Source: Vannielia litorea | GTDB taxonomy: Bacteria; Pseudomonadota; Alphaproteobacteria; Rhodobacterales; Rhodobacteraceae | DNA length: 64,000 nt | NCBI RefSeq assembly: GCF_900142295.1 | Contig: NZ_FSRL01000001.1 | Span: forward strand, 2,356,001 to 2,420,000 | Direction: 5' to 3' | Shown: positions 25,467 through 34,843 of the stretch, one piece after another | How the letters are laid out: the number at the start of each line of letters is the position of its first letter | How positions within the stretch are numbered: the stretch's first letter is position 1 | The notes under the pieces: generated by a model | Database searches by the model: none | What the model was told of the DNA's origin: nothing | The model's input: the letters and a program-made list of their open reading frames with translations, nothing else | Program-made: the position numbers and the translations under genes

Positions 25467-25821
25467 GAATTGCCCAGTCCACGGGTCATGGTCTTCGGCA
25501 AGATATCCTTATGCCGAACATGCAGGCGACCGGCCAGGCCTGACACTGCACCGAAGGTCCGCTTCATCCCTATGGCAGAGCTTCTCGCCCCCCCCACCGA
25601 ACGCCCGCTCGCCCACCGTCTGTCGCCGCGCCGCGCGACCCGATCTTGCGCGCCCGAAGAGCAAGGTGCTGTCAGCTGAGCTTCGCCGCGCCGCCGTCTC
25701 ACCCCATTGAATAGTTATACGATATAAGTAATTCTCCCTCCATAGCGGAACAGCAACCGATTCCGCGCCACATGTGCCACCAAGGGGGAGGAGCCCCCGG
25801 CGCTTCGGGAGGAGAAAACCC
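25467..25821. other. Intergenic region before the second TRAP operon
   Basis: 355 bases without a recognisable gene. Near its end an AT-rich stretch contains the imperfect palindrome AGTTATA-CGA-TATAAGT (25713-25729), a plausible GntR-type operator or promoter element for the TRAP genes. A GGGAGGAG ribosome site follows just before 25822. Nothing else stands out. Confidence 0.5.
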
Positions 25822-26832
25822 ATGAAAGTCAAACACCTGCTCGCAGGAGCGGCGCTCGCTGCCCTCTGCACCACAGCCGCCGCCGCGCAGGAGGTCACCC
25901 TGCGCCTCGCCCATTGGCTGCCGCCGACTCACCCGGTTCAGACGCTGGGCATCGAGCCCTGGATCGCCTCGCTGAAGGAGGCCTCCGGCGGCCGGATCGA
26001 CGTGCAGATCTTCCCTGCCCAGCAACTCGGCGCCGCGCCCGACCACTACGACATGGCCCGCGACGGCATCGCCGACATCACCTACACCAATCCCGGCTAC
26101 CAGGCCGGGCGCTTTCCGATCTACTCGCTGATCGAGATCCCCTTCCACATGGACAACGCCCCCCGGGGCGCCAAGGCCATGCACGAATGGTATGCCCCCC
26201 TCGCCGAAACCGAGATGTCCGACGTGATGTTCTGCATGGCCAACCCGCACGATCCGGGCACCTTCCACTCCAAGGCGCCGATCCTCGAGCCGGGCGACGT
26301 GAGCGGCCTCAACGTGCGCCCGGCCCATGCCACCATGGCCCGCTTCGTCTCCATGCTCGGCGGCGGGCCGGTGCAGGTGCCCGCGCCCGAGGCCCGCGAG
26401 GCCATCGCCAACGGCGCGGCGGACGCCATGACCTTTCCGTGGAACTCGATCTGGATCTTCGGCATCGACAGCGAGCTGAAGCAGCACCTCGACATGCCCT
26501 TCTACGTCTCCGCCCAGCTGATGCTGATCAACAAGGACACCTACAATGGCATGGCCGACGACCTGAAGGCGGTTTTGGACAGCCACTGCACGCCGGAGTG
26601 GAGCCAGAAGTTCTCCGAGGGCTGGGCCGAGAACGAGGCCTCGGGCCGCGACAAGGCGCTGGCCGAGGGCTCGGGCCACACGGTGAACGTGCCTACCGAG
26701 GAACAGGTCCAGATGTGGAAGGAGGCCGCCGCGCCGCTCGTCGACACCTGGAAATCCGAGGCCGGGGCCGATGCCGAGGCGATCTACCAGGGCTACCTCG
26801 ACGCGCTCGACGCGAACGACGCCCGCTTCTGA
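25822..26832 (+). CDS. dctP: TRAP transporter substrate-binding protein (DctP family), second system
   Basis: A 336-residue protein with a Sec signal peptide (MKVKHLLAGAALAALC...AAAAQ). The DctP pattern includes LRLAHWLPPTHPVQT, RIDVQIFPAQQLG and FPWNSIWIFGIDSELKQH. ATG 25822 was chosen because it starts the signal peptide and follows GGGAGGAG; the frame is open further upstream without a signal. It leads a three-gene TRAP operon. Ligand not readable. Confidence 0.92.
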   Translation: MKVKHLLAGAALAALCTTAAAAQEVTLRLAHWLPPTHPVQTLGIEPWIASLKEASGGRIDVQIFPAQQLGAAPDHYDMARDGIADITYTNPGYQAGRFPIYSLIEIPFHMDNAPRGAKAMHEWYAPLAETEMSDVMFCMANPHDPGTFHSKAPILEPGDVSGLNVRPAHATMARFVSMLGGGPVQVPAPEAREAIANGAADAMTFPWNSIWIFGIDSELKQHLDMPFYVSAQLMLINKDTYNGMADDLKAVLDSHCTPEWSQKFSEGWAENEASGRDKALAEGSGHTVNVPTEEQVQMWKEAAAPLVDTWKSEAGADAEAIYQGYLDALDANDARF

Positions 26833-26889
26833 GGCAACCCCGGGCGGCGCGGCCTGGCCCGTGCCGCCCCCTTCCCCCGGAGCCAGTCC

Positions 26890-27411
26890 ATGCGCAACCT
26901 GCAACGCGCCCTAGAGCGCTTCTCTCACTGGGTCGAGATCGTGGCCGGCGTGATGATGGGCTTCGTCACCCTGCTGGTCGTGGTCTCCGCCGTGAGCCGC
27001 TACCTCTTCGCCTGGCCGCTGCCCGATGCTTTCGACCTGTCGCGCTACCTGCTCGGGGCGGCGATCATGTGGGGCTTCGCCTGCGTCGGCTTTCGCGGCT
27101 CGCACATCAAGGTCGACCTGCTGGCCGAGGCGCTGCCCCGCCCGGTCCGGCGGCTGGTCGATGCGCTGGCCTGGTCGGTGCTGCTGTTCTTTACCGTCCT
27201 GCTGGCCTGGAAGCTGCTGGGCCGCGTGCTCTCGGCGGCCGGCTCCGGCGAGGCCACGATGGACCTGCGCCTGCCCGCCTGGCCGCTGATGGCGCTGATC
27301 TGGGCCGGGGTCGCGGTGGCGATCCTCACCGTCACCGCCCGCCTGCTCATCATCCTCTTCGGCCAGGGTTCGCTCGACCATTTCGACAGCGCCGAAACCA
27401 AGGACACCTAG
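26890..27411 (+). CDS. dctQ: TRAP transporter small permease (DctQ family), second system
   Basis: A 173-residue protein with four hydrophobic segments and the DctQ signature around DLSRYLLGAAIMWGFACVGF and SHIKVDLLAEALP. It lies between the binding-protein and DctM genes, with gaps of 57 and 63 bases. Confidence 0.9.
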   Translation: MRNLQRALERFSHWVEIVAGVMMGFVTLLVVVSAVSRYLFAWPLPDAFDLSRYLLGAAIMWGFACVGFRGSHIKVDLLAEALPRPVRRLVDALAWSVLLFFTVLLAWKLLGRVLSAAGSGEATMDLRLPAWPLMALIWAGVAVAILTVTARLLIILFGQGSLDHFDSAETKDT

Positions 27412-27474
27412 GGTGAGCAATCCGCCCACCATCCCGCCGCTCCCCACCTGTCATCCCGAAGGCCCGAAACCCGC

Positions 27475-28767
27475 ATGACCCCCGACCTCATCGCCATCGC
27501 AGGCTTCGCCGCCCTCTTCGCCATGATCCTCCTGCGGGTGCCGATCGGCGTGGCCATGGGCCTCGTCGGCGTCTTCGGCTTTGCCGGGATCACCGGCCTC
27601 AAGCCCGCGCTGAACCTGCTGGCGCAGTCGCCGATCCGCGTGGTGACCGACTTCAACCTCACCCTCATCCCCTTCTTCGTGCTGATGGGGGTGCTGGCCA
27701 CCAATTCCGGCATGAGCTCCGAGCTGTTCCGCGCCGGGCAGAAGTGGCTCGGCCAGTTTCGCGGCGGCATGGCGCTGTCGACCATCGGCGCCTGCGCGGG
27801 TTTTGCCGCCATCTGCGGCAGCTCCGTGGCGACGGCGGCCACAATGACCAAGATCGCCCTGCCCGAGATGCGCCGCGAGAACTATCCCGACCATGTGTCC
27901 ACCGGCGTCATCGCGGCGGGCGGCACGCTGGGCATCCTCATTCCGCCCTCGGTGGTGCTCGCCGTCTACGGCTTCATCACCGAACAGGACGTGGGCAAGC
28001 TCTTCATCGCGGGCATCGTGCCGGGCTTTCTGGCCGTGCTGATGTACATGCTCACCGTGCGGCTGGCCTACGGCCGGATCCTGCCCGCCTCCGGGCGCTT
28101 CCACCTCGGCGAAGCGCTGCACGCGCTCAAGGGCGTCTGGGCCGTGCTGCTGCTCTTCGTCGCCATCATCGGCTCGATCTACATGGGCGTGGCCACCGCC
28201 ACCGAGGCCGCCGCCGTGGGCTCCCTGCTGACCGCGCTCATCGGCATGGCACGGGGCAAGCTCGGCCCCCGCGCGCTGCTCGCCTCGCTGATCGAGGCGC
28301 TGCGCACCTCGGTGGCGATCTACACCATCCTGATCGGCGCCATCCTCTTCGGCTACTTCCTCGCCGTCACCCGCGCGCCCCAGAAGGTGACCGAATGGCT
28401 GGTGGGCCTCGACATCGGCACCTACGGCACGCTGGCGCTGATCCTGCTGGCCTTCGTCCTGCTCGGCTGCATCCTCGACGCCATGGCCATGATCATCCTC
28501 ATGGTGCCCATCGTCTTCCCGGTGGTGACGGCCATGCAGTTCGACCCGATCTGGTTCGGCGTCATCATCGTCATGACGGTGGAGCTGGGCCTCATCACCC
28601 CTCCGGTGGGGATGAATGTCTTCGTCATCAACTCCATCGCCCGCGAGGTGCCGCTGACCCGGATCTTCCGGGGCGTCACACCCTTCGTGCTGATGGACCT
28701 GGTGCGCCTCGCCCTGCTGGTCGCCTTTCCCGCTATCGTGCTCTGGCTGCCCGAAACCATGCGCTGA
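27475..28767 (+). CDS. dctM: TRAP transporter large permease (DctM family), second system
   Basis: A 430-residue membrane protein with about 12 hydrophobic stretches and the DctM signatures FVLMGVLATNSGMSSELF, GTLGILIPPSVVLAVYGF and LGLITPPVGMNVFVINSI. It completes the second TRAP transporter and converges on putA. Confidence 0.93.
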   Translation: MTPDLIAIAGFAALFAMILLRVPIGVAMGLVGVFGFAGITGLKPALNLLAQSPIRVVTDFNLTLIPFFVLMGVLATNSGMSSELFRAGQKWLGQFRGGMALSTIGACAGFAAICGSSVATAATMTKIALPEMRRENYPDHVSTGVIAAGGTLGILIPPSVVLAVYGFITEQDVGKLFIAGIVPGFLAVLMYMLTVRLAYGRILPASGRFHLGEALHALKGVWAVLLLFVAIIGSIYMGVATATEAAAVGSLLTALIGMARGKLGPRALLASLIEALRTSVAIYTILIGAILFGYFLAVTRAPQKVTEWLVGLDIGTYGTLALILLAFVLLGCILDAMAMIILMVPIVFPVVTAMQFDPIWFGVIIVMTVELGLITPPVGMNVFVINSIAREVPLTRIFRGVTPFVLMDLVRLALLVAFPAIVLWLPETMR

Positions 28768-28777
28768 CGGCCCGCAG

Positions 28778-28796
28778 GGTGGGCAAACTGCCCACC
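28778..28796. terminator. Palindromic repeat between convergent genes
   Basis: GGTGGGCA-AAC-TGCCCACC is a perfect 8-bp inverted repeat with a 3-base loop, placed between the DctM and putA stop codons. It belongs to the same type as the repeats near 11897 and 43331 and probably ends transcription in both directions. Confidence 0.55.
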
Positions 28797-28808
28797 GGCC
28801 GCCGCGCC

Positions 28809-31800
28809 CTACTTCGCCACCTCCGCCAGCAGGGCCGCGTTGCCGCCCGCCGCCGTGGTGTCCACGCAGAGGTGGCGCTCGTGCATCACATGCCCCACGT
28901 CGGGCAGGCCGCGCACCAGCGCCACCACCGGACCCTCCCGCTCGGCAAGCGCCACCGCGATCTCGCGCGCCTCCGCCTCGCCGCCCCAGAACAGCACCGC
29001 CGAGAGCTCCGCCATCGCCAGGGCCTCCGCGACCGAGGCCACCACGGCCCGTCCGCCCAGCGCCTCGACCGCCGCCACCTGCGCGCCCTCGTCCGGCCCG
29101 CAGCACACCACGCCCGCGCGCGGCGCCAGCCGTAGCCGGTTCGCCTCGCCGGTCGGCCCGGCCATCTCGATCATCGCCGCAGGGGCCACAACCGGCCCCA
29201 GCCGGAAGCGCTGCAAATAATGCGGCCCGCCCGCCTTGGGCCCGGTGCCCGAGAGCCCCTCGCCGCCGAACGGCTGGCTGCCCACGATTGCGCCGATCTG
29301 GTTGCGGTTCACATAGACGTTGCCCGCCGCCACCGCGTCACTCACCTCCTGCACCCGCGTGTCGATCCGGGTGTGCAGGCCAAAGGTCAGCCCGTAGCCG
29401 GTGGCGTTGATGTCGCGCACCACCTGCCCGATCTGCCCGGCCTTGAAGGTCGCCACATGCAGCACCGGCCCGAACACCTCGCGCCCGCCGAGGTCGGCAA
29501 TCCCGTTCACCGAAATCAGCGCCGGCCCCACGAAGCAGCCCTCCGGCGCGTCGAGCTGCTTCACTAGCCGCCCCTCGGCCCTGGCCGCCTCGACATAAGC
29601 CCGAATTTCCGAGGCCGCCTGCGCGTCGATCACAGGCCCCACGTCCGTCTCCAACAGGCCCGGATCACCGACCGACAACTCGTCCATCGCGCCCTTCAGC
29701 ATCAGGGTGAACCCCGCCGCCACGTCCTCCTGCACGTAAAGGCACCGGAGCGCCGAGCACCGCTGCCCGGCCGACTGGAAGGCCGAGGCCACCACGTCGC
29801 GCACCGCCTGCTGCGGCAGTGCCGTGCTGTCCACGATCATCGCGTTCAGCCCGCCGGTCTCGGCGATCAGCGGCGTGCCGGGGGCCATGCCGCCCGCCAT
29901 CGCCCGCGCAATCGCCTTGGCCGTGGCGGTGGAGCCGGTGAAGGCCACGCCGCTCACCCGGGCGTCGGAGGTGATCGCCGCGCCGACCACGGCACCCTCG
30001 CCGGGCACCAGCTGCAGCACCTCGGCCGGCACCCCCGCCTCGTGCAGCAAGGCCACCGCCGCCGCCGCGATGCGGGGCGTCTGCTCGGCGGGCTTGGCCA
30101 GCACGCCGTTGCCGCAGGCCAGCGCCGCCGCGACCTGCCCGGTGAAGATCGCCAGCGGAAAGTTCCAGGGGCTGATGCAGGCAAAGACGCCCCGCGCCTG
30201 CGACGGCGCGGGCGCCGCCTCCGCCTCGCCCGCGTAGTAGCGCAAGAAATCCACCGCCTCGCGCAGCTCGCCCACCGCATCGGGCAGGGTCTTGCCCGCC
30301 TCGGCGATCAGCACCGCAAAGAGCGCGCCCCATTCGCGCTCATAGAAGTCCGAGGCACGCCGCAGCACCTCCGCCCGCTCGGCCACCGGCGCATCCCACG
30401 GCTGCGCTGCCGCCAGCGCCGCCTCAACCACCTCGGCCCCTGCATCCGCCACAGGCCCGCGCGGCTCGGCTTCGGCCACCGCCGCGCCGATCCGCGCCAG
30501 CTCGCTCACGTCGCTCAGGTCGAACCCGCGCGAGTTGACCCGGCCCGAAAACACCTGAGGCCCCCTGGCGATTTTCGCCGGCCCGCTCCAGGCCTCGAAG
30601 GGGCAGCCCGCCACCACCTCCGGCGGCACGCTCTCGTCGACGATCTGGTTCACGAAGCTGGAGTTCGCCCCGTTCTCCAGCAGCCGCCGAACGAGATAGG
30701 CCAGCAGGTCCTTGTGGGTGCCCACCGGCGCGTAGATCCGGCAGCGCGTGCCCTGGTCGGCCAGCACCAGATCATGCAGCCGCTCACCCATGCCGTGCAG
30801 CCGCTGGAACTCGAAAGCCGAGCGCGGCAGCTCACGCGCCATGTGCAGCACCGCGGCCACGGTATGCGCGTTGTGGGTGGCGAACTGCGGATAGATCCGG
30901 TCGGTCATGCCCAGGAGCTTGCGAGCATTGGCGATGTAGCTGATGTCCGTCGCAGGCTTGGCGGTGAACACCGGAAACTCCTCCAGCCCCTCCACCTGCG
31001 CATGCTTGATCTCGCTGTCCCAATAGGCGCCCTTCACTAGCCGCACGGTGATCCGGCGACCGAGCCGCGCCGCCAACGCGTGCAGCCAGTCCAGCACCGC
31101 GCCGCAGCGGCGTCCATAGGCCTGCACCACCACGCCGAAGCCGTCCCATCCCGCCAGCGCCTCGTCCGAGAGCACCGCCTCGATCACCTTGAGCGAGAGC
31201 ACCAGCCGGTCGGCCTCCTCGGCATCGACGGCAAAGTTCATGCCCGCCTCCGCCGCCTGCCGCGCCAGCCGCGCGACCACCGGCACCAGCTCGGCCATCA
31301 CCCGCTCCTGCTTGGCCACCTCGTAGCGCGGGTGCAGGGCCGAGAGCTTCACCGAGATCCCCGGGTTCTCCGCCATCCCGCCCTTACAGTTCTGCGCAAT
31401 CGCGGCGATCGCGTCGCCATAGGCCTTTGCATAGCCTTCCGCATCGGCGCGCGTCATCGCCGCCTCGCCCAGCATGTCGTAGCTGTAGGTGTAGCCCTTG
31501 GCCTCCATGCCGCTCGCCCGCTTCATCGCCGCGCCGATGCTCTCGCCCAGCACGAACTGCCGGCCCATCTCCTTCATCGCCCGCCCCACGGCCGCGCGGA
31601 TCACCGGCTCGCCCAGCCGCTTGACCGCGCCGCGCAGCCGGGTCGCCATGCCGGGCCGCTCGTCGAGCACCTTGCCGGTCAGGAACAGCCCCCAGGTGGA
31701 GGCATTGACCAGCGGCGAGGCGCTCTTGCCGATGTGGCGGCCCCAGTCCGAGGGCGCGATCTTGTCTTCGATCAGGTCGTCGATGGTCTGCGAATCCGGC

Positions 31801-32078
31801 ACCCGGAGCAGCGCCTCGGCAAGGCACATCAGCGCCACGCCCTCGTCGGTGGAAAGCCCGTATTCGGCGAGAAACACCTCCATCAGCCCGGGCCGCGCAT
31901 CGGCACGTATGCGCCGCACCAGCGCAGCCCCTTGCGCCGAAATCTCCGCCCGCGCCGGCCCGTCTAGCGCCGCCTCGGCGATCAGCCGTTCCACGAGCGC
32001 AGCCTCCGGCTGGCGCTTCAGCGCGTCGATCTGCCCGAGGGCGGCGGAGGTGGCGGGGGGCGTGGGATGGGTGCACAT
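28809..32078 (-). CDS. putA: Bifunctional proline dehydrogenase / L-glutamate gamma-semialdehyde dehydrogenase
   Basis: A 1089-residue PutA that turns proline into glutamate. The N-terminal half is the FAD-dependent proline dehydrogenase barrel (AISVKL-type block at [49 protein letters not shown]). The C-terminal half is an aldehyde dehydrogenase with [15 protein letters not shown], base Glu in [10 protein letters not shown] and catalytic Cys in [12 protein letters not shown]. There is no ribbon-helix-helix DNA-binding segment at the N-terminus, so unlike E. coli PutA it should not repress itself. The divergent Lrp-type gene probably does the regulating. Confidence 0.95.
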   Translation of the reverse strand: MCTHPTPPATSAALGQIDALKRQPEAALVERLIAEAALDGPARAEISAQGAALVRRIRADARPGLMEVFLAEYGLSTDEGVALMCLAEALLRVPDSQTIDDLIEDKIAPSDWGRHIGKSASPLVNASTWGLFLTGKVLDERPGMATRLRGAVKRLGEPVIRAAVGRAMKEMGRQFVLGESIGAAMKRASGMEAKGYTYSYDMLGEAAMTRADAEGYAKAYGDAIAAIAQNCKGGMAENPGISVKLSALHPRYEVAKQERVMAELVPVVARLARQAAEAGMNFAVDAEEADRLVLSLKVIEAVLSDEALAGWDGFGVVVQAYGRRCGAVLDWLHALAARLGRRITVRLVKGAYWDSEIKHAQVEGLEEFPVFTAKPATDISYIANARKLLGMTDRIYPQFATHNAHTVAAVLHMARELPRSAFEFQRLHGMGERLHDLVLADQGTRCRIYAPVGTHKDLLAYLVRRLLENGANSSFVNQIVDESVPPEVVAGCPFEAWSGPAKIARGPQVFSGRVNSRGFDLSDVSELARIGAAVAEAEPRGPVADAGAEVVEAALAAAQPWDAPVAERAEVLRRASDFYEREWGALFAVLIAEAGKTLPDAVGELREAVDFLRYYAGEAEAAPAPSQARGVFACISPWNFPLAIFTGQVAAALACGNGVLAKPAEQTPRIAAAAVALLHEAGVPAEVLQLVPGEGAVVGAAITSDARVSGVAFTGSTATAKAIARAMAGGMAPGTPLIAETGGLNAMIVDSTALPQQAVRDVVASAFQSAGQRCSALRCLYVQEDVAAGFTLMLKGAMDELSVGDPGLLETDVGPVIDAQAASEIRAYVEAARAEGRLVKQLDAPEGCFVGPALISVNGIADLGGREVFGPVLHVATFKAGQIGQVVRDINATGYGLTFGLHTRIDTRVQEVSDAVAAGNVYVNRNQIGAIVGSQPFGGEGLSGTGPKAGGPHYLQRFRLGPVVAPAAMIEMAGPTGEANRLRLAPRAGVVCCGPDEGAQVAAVEALGGRAVVASVAEALAMAELSAVLFWGGEAEAREIAVALAEREGPVVALVRGLPDVGHVMHERHLCVDTTAAGGNAALLAEVAK

Positions 32079-32153
32079 GGCGCGAGTATCGCTTCTTTCC
32101 TTCAGACGATGTGTCTATTCTCACGGGCACAACAGCCCGCTCGGATCAAAGCG

Positions 32154-32624
32154 ATGCAGAAATTTGGACGAAACGCCACCATAGACCTCGATGCGCTGGA
32201 CGAATCAATCATCCGCGAACTGAGCGGCGATGCCCGCCTCAGCATGACCGAGCTCGCCCGCCGCGTCGGCCTCTCCAAGACTCCGGTCCTTGCCCGTGTC
32301 CGCCGGCTCGAGGAGGCCGGGCTCATCACCGGCTACCACGCCACCGTGAGCTGGCCCAAGCTCGGGCTCGGCTGCGTCACCTTCGTGCAGGTCCGGCTCA
32401 CCGACACCCGCGAGAAGGCGCTGAAGGCCTTCAACAAGGCCGTGGCGACCCTGCCGGAAGTGGAGGAATGCCACATGATCGCCTCCGGCTTCGACTACCT
32501 GCTGAAGGTCCGCACCCGCGACGTGGCGAGCTACCGCGAGGTGATGGGCGAAAAGCTCTCCGAACTGCCCCACGTCGCCTCCACCTCCTCCTTCGTGGCC
32601 CTCGAGGTGGTGAAGGACGGCTGA
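32154..32624 (+). CDS. putR: Lrp/AsnC family regulator, probable PutR
   Basis: A 156-residue regulator with an N-terminal winged helix (LDALDESIIRELSGDARLS, MTELARRVGLSKTPVLARVRRLEEAGLI) and a C-terminal RAM domain (EVEECHMIASGFDYLLKVRTRD). It is divergent from putA with a 75-base gap. In alphaproteobacteria an Lrp-type PutR activates putA in response to proline, so the assignment follows from context. ATG 32154 starts the conserved region; an ATG at 32109 in the same frame is possible but less likely. Confidence 0.87.
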   Translation: MQKFGRNATIDLDALDESIIRELSGDARLSMTELARRVGLSKTPVLARVRRLEEAGLITGYHATVSWPKLGLGCVTFVQVRLTDTREKALKAFNKAVATLPEVEECHMIASGFDYLLKVRTRDVASYREVMGEKLSELPHVASTSSFVALEVVKDG

Positions 32625-32699
32625 CCGCCCGGCCCATTTCCGCCCCTCGACACGGGCCGCAATTGCCCTAGCCTCTCCCTGACTCGAGAGGAGACCCAT

Positions 32700-33251
32700 A
32701 TGCCCCAGCCCCCCGCCTGCGACTTCGGCACCCCCGCCCCCGATTTCACCCTCCCCGGCACCGATGGCCGCAGCTGGAGCCTCGCCGATGTGTCGGGCGA
32801 GAAGGGCACGCTGATCATGTTCATCTGCAACCACTGCCCCTATGTGAAGGGCATCATCGACCGGCTCATCACGGATGCGCAAACGCTCCAGACCGCCGGC
32901 ATTGGCGTGGCCGCGATCTGCGCCAACGACGCCGAGAGCCATCCCGCCGACAGCTTCGAGAACATGAAGGCCTGGGCCGAGCAAAAGGCCTTTCCCTTCC
33001 CCTACCTGCACGACGAGAGCCAGCAGGTCGCCCGCGCCTATGGTGCCGTCTGCACCCCCAACTTCTTCGGCTACAACGCCGCCGGAGAGCTGCAATACCG
33101 CGGCCGGCTCGACGCCTTCGGCAAGAACGCGGCCCCCGCCGACGCCCCCCGCGAGCTGGTCGAGGCGATGATGCAGGTCGCGGCCACCGGCAAGGGCCCG
33201 GAGGAGCAGGTGCCGTCGATGGGCTGCTCGATCAAGTGGCGGGCCGCCTGA
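32700..33251 (+). CDS. Thioredoxin-like/AhpC-TSA family protein
   Basis: A 183-residue soluble protein with a thioredoxin fold: APDFTLPGTDGRSWSLADV, then the redox motif MFICNHCPYVKG (CxxC), then CTPNFFGYNAAGELQYRGRLD. Peroxiredoxin-like members of this type are common beside stress genes. No signal peptide, so it is cytoplasmic. GAGAGGAGA precedes the start. Enzymatic role not established. Confidence 0.85.
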   Translation: MPQPPACDFGTPAPDFTLPGTDGRSWSLADVSGEKGTLIMFICNHCPYVKGIIDRLITDAQTLQTAGIGVAAICANDAESHPADSFENMKAWAEQKAFPFPYLHDESQQVARAYGAVCTPNFFGYNAAGELQYRGRLDAFGKNAAPADAPRELVEAMMQVAATGKGPEEQVPSMGCSIKWRAA

Positions 33252-33313
33252 TGCCCGCCCACATCGGGAATTCCGCAGCAAGATGAACGGCTTGCGAGAA
33301 AATTCCGCACCGC

Positions 33314-33340
33314 GTGAAACTTCTGCCGCGGCGCCCGCGT
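33314..33340 (+). promoter_or_regulatory. Probable ECF-sigma promoter of the sigma/anti-sigma genes
   Basis: GTGAAAC (33314-33320) and CGT (33338-33340) are 17 bases apart. The same GTGAAAC-N17-CGT pattern lies before the fasciclin gene at 34762-34788. ECF promoters usually have an AAC-type -35 and a CGT-type -10, so this is a candidate autoregulatory promoter. Confidence 0.6.
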
Positions 33341-33417
33341 GTCCTCTCCTGCAAGCCGGTCGCGCAGCGCCTTGCTGGGAGGCGCGGCCCCGGGTTGCTG
33401 TATGAGTGTGAAGGGTA

Positions 33418-33453
33418 GAGGCGTCCGCAGCCGGCAAGGGCTGCGGACGTCTC
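33418..33453 (+). promoter_or_regulatory. Strong hairpin in the leader of the sigma-factor gene
   Basis: GAGGCGTCCGCAG and CTGCGGACGTCTC pair over 13 bp with one G-U, around a 10-base loop, ending 35 bases before the chosen start. No T tract follows, so it is more likely a leader structure or promoter insulator than an ordinary terminator. Confidence 0.5.
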
Positions 33454-33487
33454 GCTATTGTGGAACGAGGTTGATACGGTCGTCCCC

Positions 33488-34030
33488 ATGGTAACGCCGG
33501 AAGAGATCGAGGGGATGATTGCGCGCTGCGGTCTGGGCGACCGCGCCGCCTTTGCCGAGCTCTACCAGGCGACCTCCTCGAAACTTTTTGGCATCTGCCT
33601 CCGTATCCTCAGGGAGCGCTCCGAAGCCGAGGATGCCCTGCAGGAAGTCTACCTGCGGATCTGGCGCAAGGCCGAGAGCTACGTTGCGGGCGGACCCTCG
33701 CCGATGGCCTGGCTGTCGACCGTCACCCGCAACCTGGCGATCGACCGCCTGCGCGCCAGGGCCCCCGCCGCCGACGAGCTGTCGGATGCGCCCGAGCTGG
33801 TGGCCTCCGGCCCGACGCCCGAGCAATCGGCGGTGGCCGCGGGCGAGGCGGCCCGGATCGGCGCCTGCCTCGGCGAGCTGGAGCCGGATCGGGCCGGCGC
33901 CGTGCGCGGCGCCTATCTTGAAGGCGCCACCTACGACGAGCTGGCAGGCCGCTACGGCGTGCCGCTCAACACGATGCGAACCTGGCTGCGGCGCAGCCTG
34001 ATGAAACTGAAAGAGTGCCTCGAGCGATGA
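33488..34030 (+). CDS. ECF-type RNA polymerase sigma factor (SigK/RpoE-like)
   Basis: A 180-residue sigma factor. Region 2 reads AFAELYQATSSKLFGICLRI, RSEAEDALQEVYLRIWRKA and MAWLSTVTRNLAIDRLR. Region 4 reads YLEGATYDELAGRYGVPLNTM followed by RTWLRRSLMKLKECL. ATG 33488 is chosen; a TTG at 33458 in the same frame would add ten residues. The stop overlaps the start of the anti-sigma gene by 4 bases. The order sigma, RskA-like anti-sigma, fasciclin recalls mycobacterial SigK-RskA controlling the FAS1 proteins MPT70/MPT83. Confidence 0.92.
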   Translation: MVTPEEIEGMIARCGLGDRAAFAELYQATSSKLFGICLRILRERSEAEDALQEVYLRIWRKAESYVAGGPSPMAWLSTVTRNLAIDRLRARAPAADELSDAPELVASGPTPEQSAVAAGEAARIGACLGELEPDRAGAVRGAYLEGATYDELAGRYGVPLNTMRTWLRRSLMKLKECLER

Positions 34031-34701
34031 CCGAAGCGGCCCCATACGACGAAGACGACATCGCCCTGGCGGGCGAATACGTCCTGCGTCTGCTCGGGGC
34101 CGAGGAGGTCGCCGCCTTCGAGGCGCGGCTGGCCGCCGAACCCGCGCTGCGCCGCCTTGTCACCGAGTGGCAGGAGGGGCTCGCAAGCCTCGCCGACGAG
34201 ATCTCCGAGGCCCCGCCCGCCGCCCTCTGGGCCCGGATCGAGGCCGCCGCCCATGGCGACACGCCGCTGCGCAGCGCCGTGCCGTTCTGGGGCTGGCTCA
34301 CCGGCGGCCTGGTGGCCGCGCTGCTGGCGCTGGCGGTGTTCTTCGTCATCCCGCCCGGCCCGGTGGAGCCGGTGCAACAGGCGCGCATCGCCGCCGAGGA
34401 CGGCTCGCTGGTGGTGCTGGCCGGGCTTTCCGCCGAGGGCGAGCTGCACCTGGTGCGCGAGGCGGGCGGCCCCCGCGCAGGCCGCGTGCTGGAGCTCTGG
34501 CTGATCGCCGAAGGCGCGCCGGCGCCGGTCTCTCTGGGCGTGCTCCCCGAAGAGACCGACGTGCGCATCCCCGTGCCCGAGGCGCTCCGCGCGCGCTTTG
34601 CCGGCGGCACCCTGGCCATCTCCGACGAACCCCCCGGCGGCTCTCCCACCGGCGCCCCCACCGGTGACGTCCTGGCCGCCGCGCCCATCGAGCTGCTCTG
34701 A
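34027..34701 (+). CDS. RskA-like membrane anti-sigma factor
   Basis: A 224-residue protein. Residues 1-75 form the sigma-binding N-terminus with the RskA-type motif ALAGEYVLRLLGAEEVAAFE. One transmembrane segment (about residues 90-112, GWLTGGLVAALLALAVFFVI) follows. The rest is a periplasmic RskA C-terminal domain (LHLVREAGGPRAGRVLELWL, LAISDEPPGGSPTG). ATG 34027 overlaps the sigma stop by 4 bases, so the two are made together. It holds the sigma factor at the membrane until an envelope signal triggers release. Confidence 0.9.
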   Translation: MTEAAPYDEDDIALAGEYVLRLLGAEEVAAFEARLAAEPALRRLVTEWQEGLASLADEISEAPPAALWARIEAAAHGDTPLRSAVPFWGWLTGGLVAALLALAVFFVIPPGPVEPVQQARIAAEDGSLVVLAGLSAEGELHLVREAGGPRAGRVLELWLIAEGAPAPVSLGVLPEETDVRIPVPEALRARFAGGTLAISDEPPGGSPTGAPTGDVLAAAPIELL

Positions 34702-34761
34702 AAATTCTGACGCCGATCTTTACATCGTTTTCAATACTTTAGCTGCAGCTCACGGTTTCGT

Positions 34762-34788
34762 GTGAAACCAAATGCCCGGCTGCTCCGT
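34762..34788 (+). promoter_or_regulatory. Probable ECF-sigma promoter of the fasciclin gene
   Basis: GTGAAAC (34762-34768) and CGT (34786-34788) are separated by 17 bases, identical in spacing and bases to the site before the sigma gene. It lies 56 bases before the fasciclin start, a normal distance. This suggests that the fasciclin protein is a direct target of the adjacent sigma factor. Confidence 0.6.
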
Positions 34789-34843
34789 AGCTCTCTGCAT
34801 ACCCCGGCCGAAACGGTCCGGGACCACACAGAGAGGATTACCC

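Noticed and set aside
33458..33487. TTG start for the ECF sigma factor
   Set aside because: It adds ten residues outside the usual family start and has no ribosome site; ATG 33488 was preferred, though without certainty.
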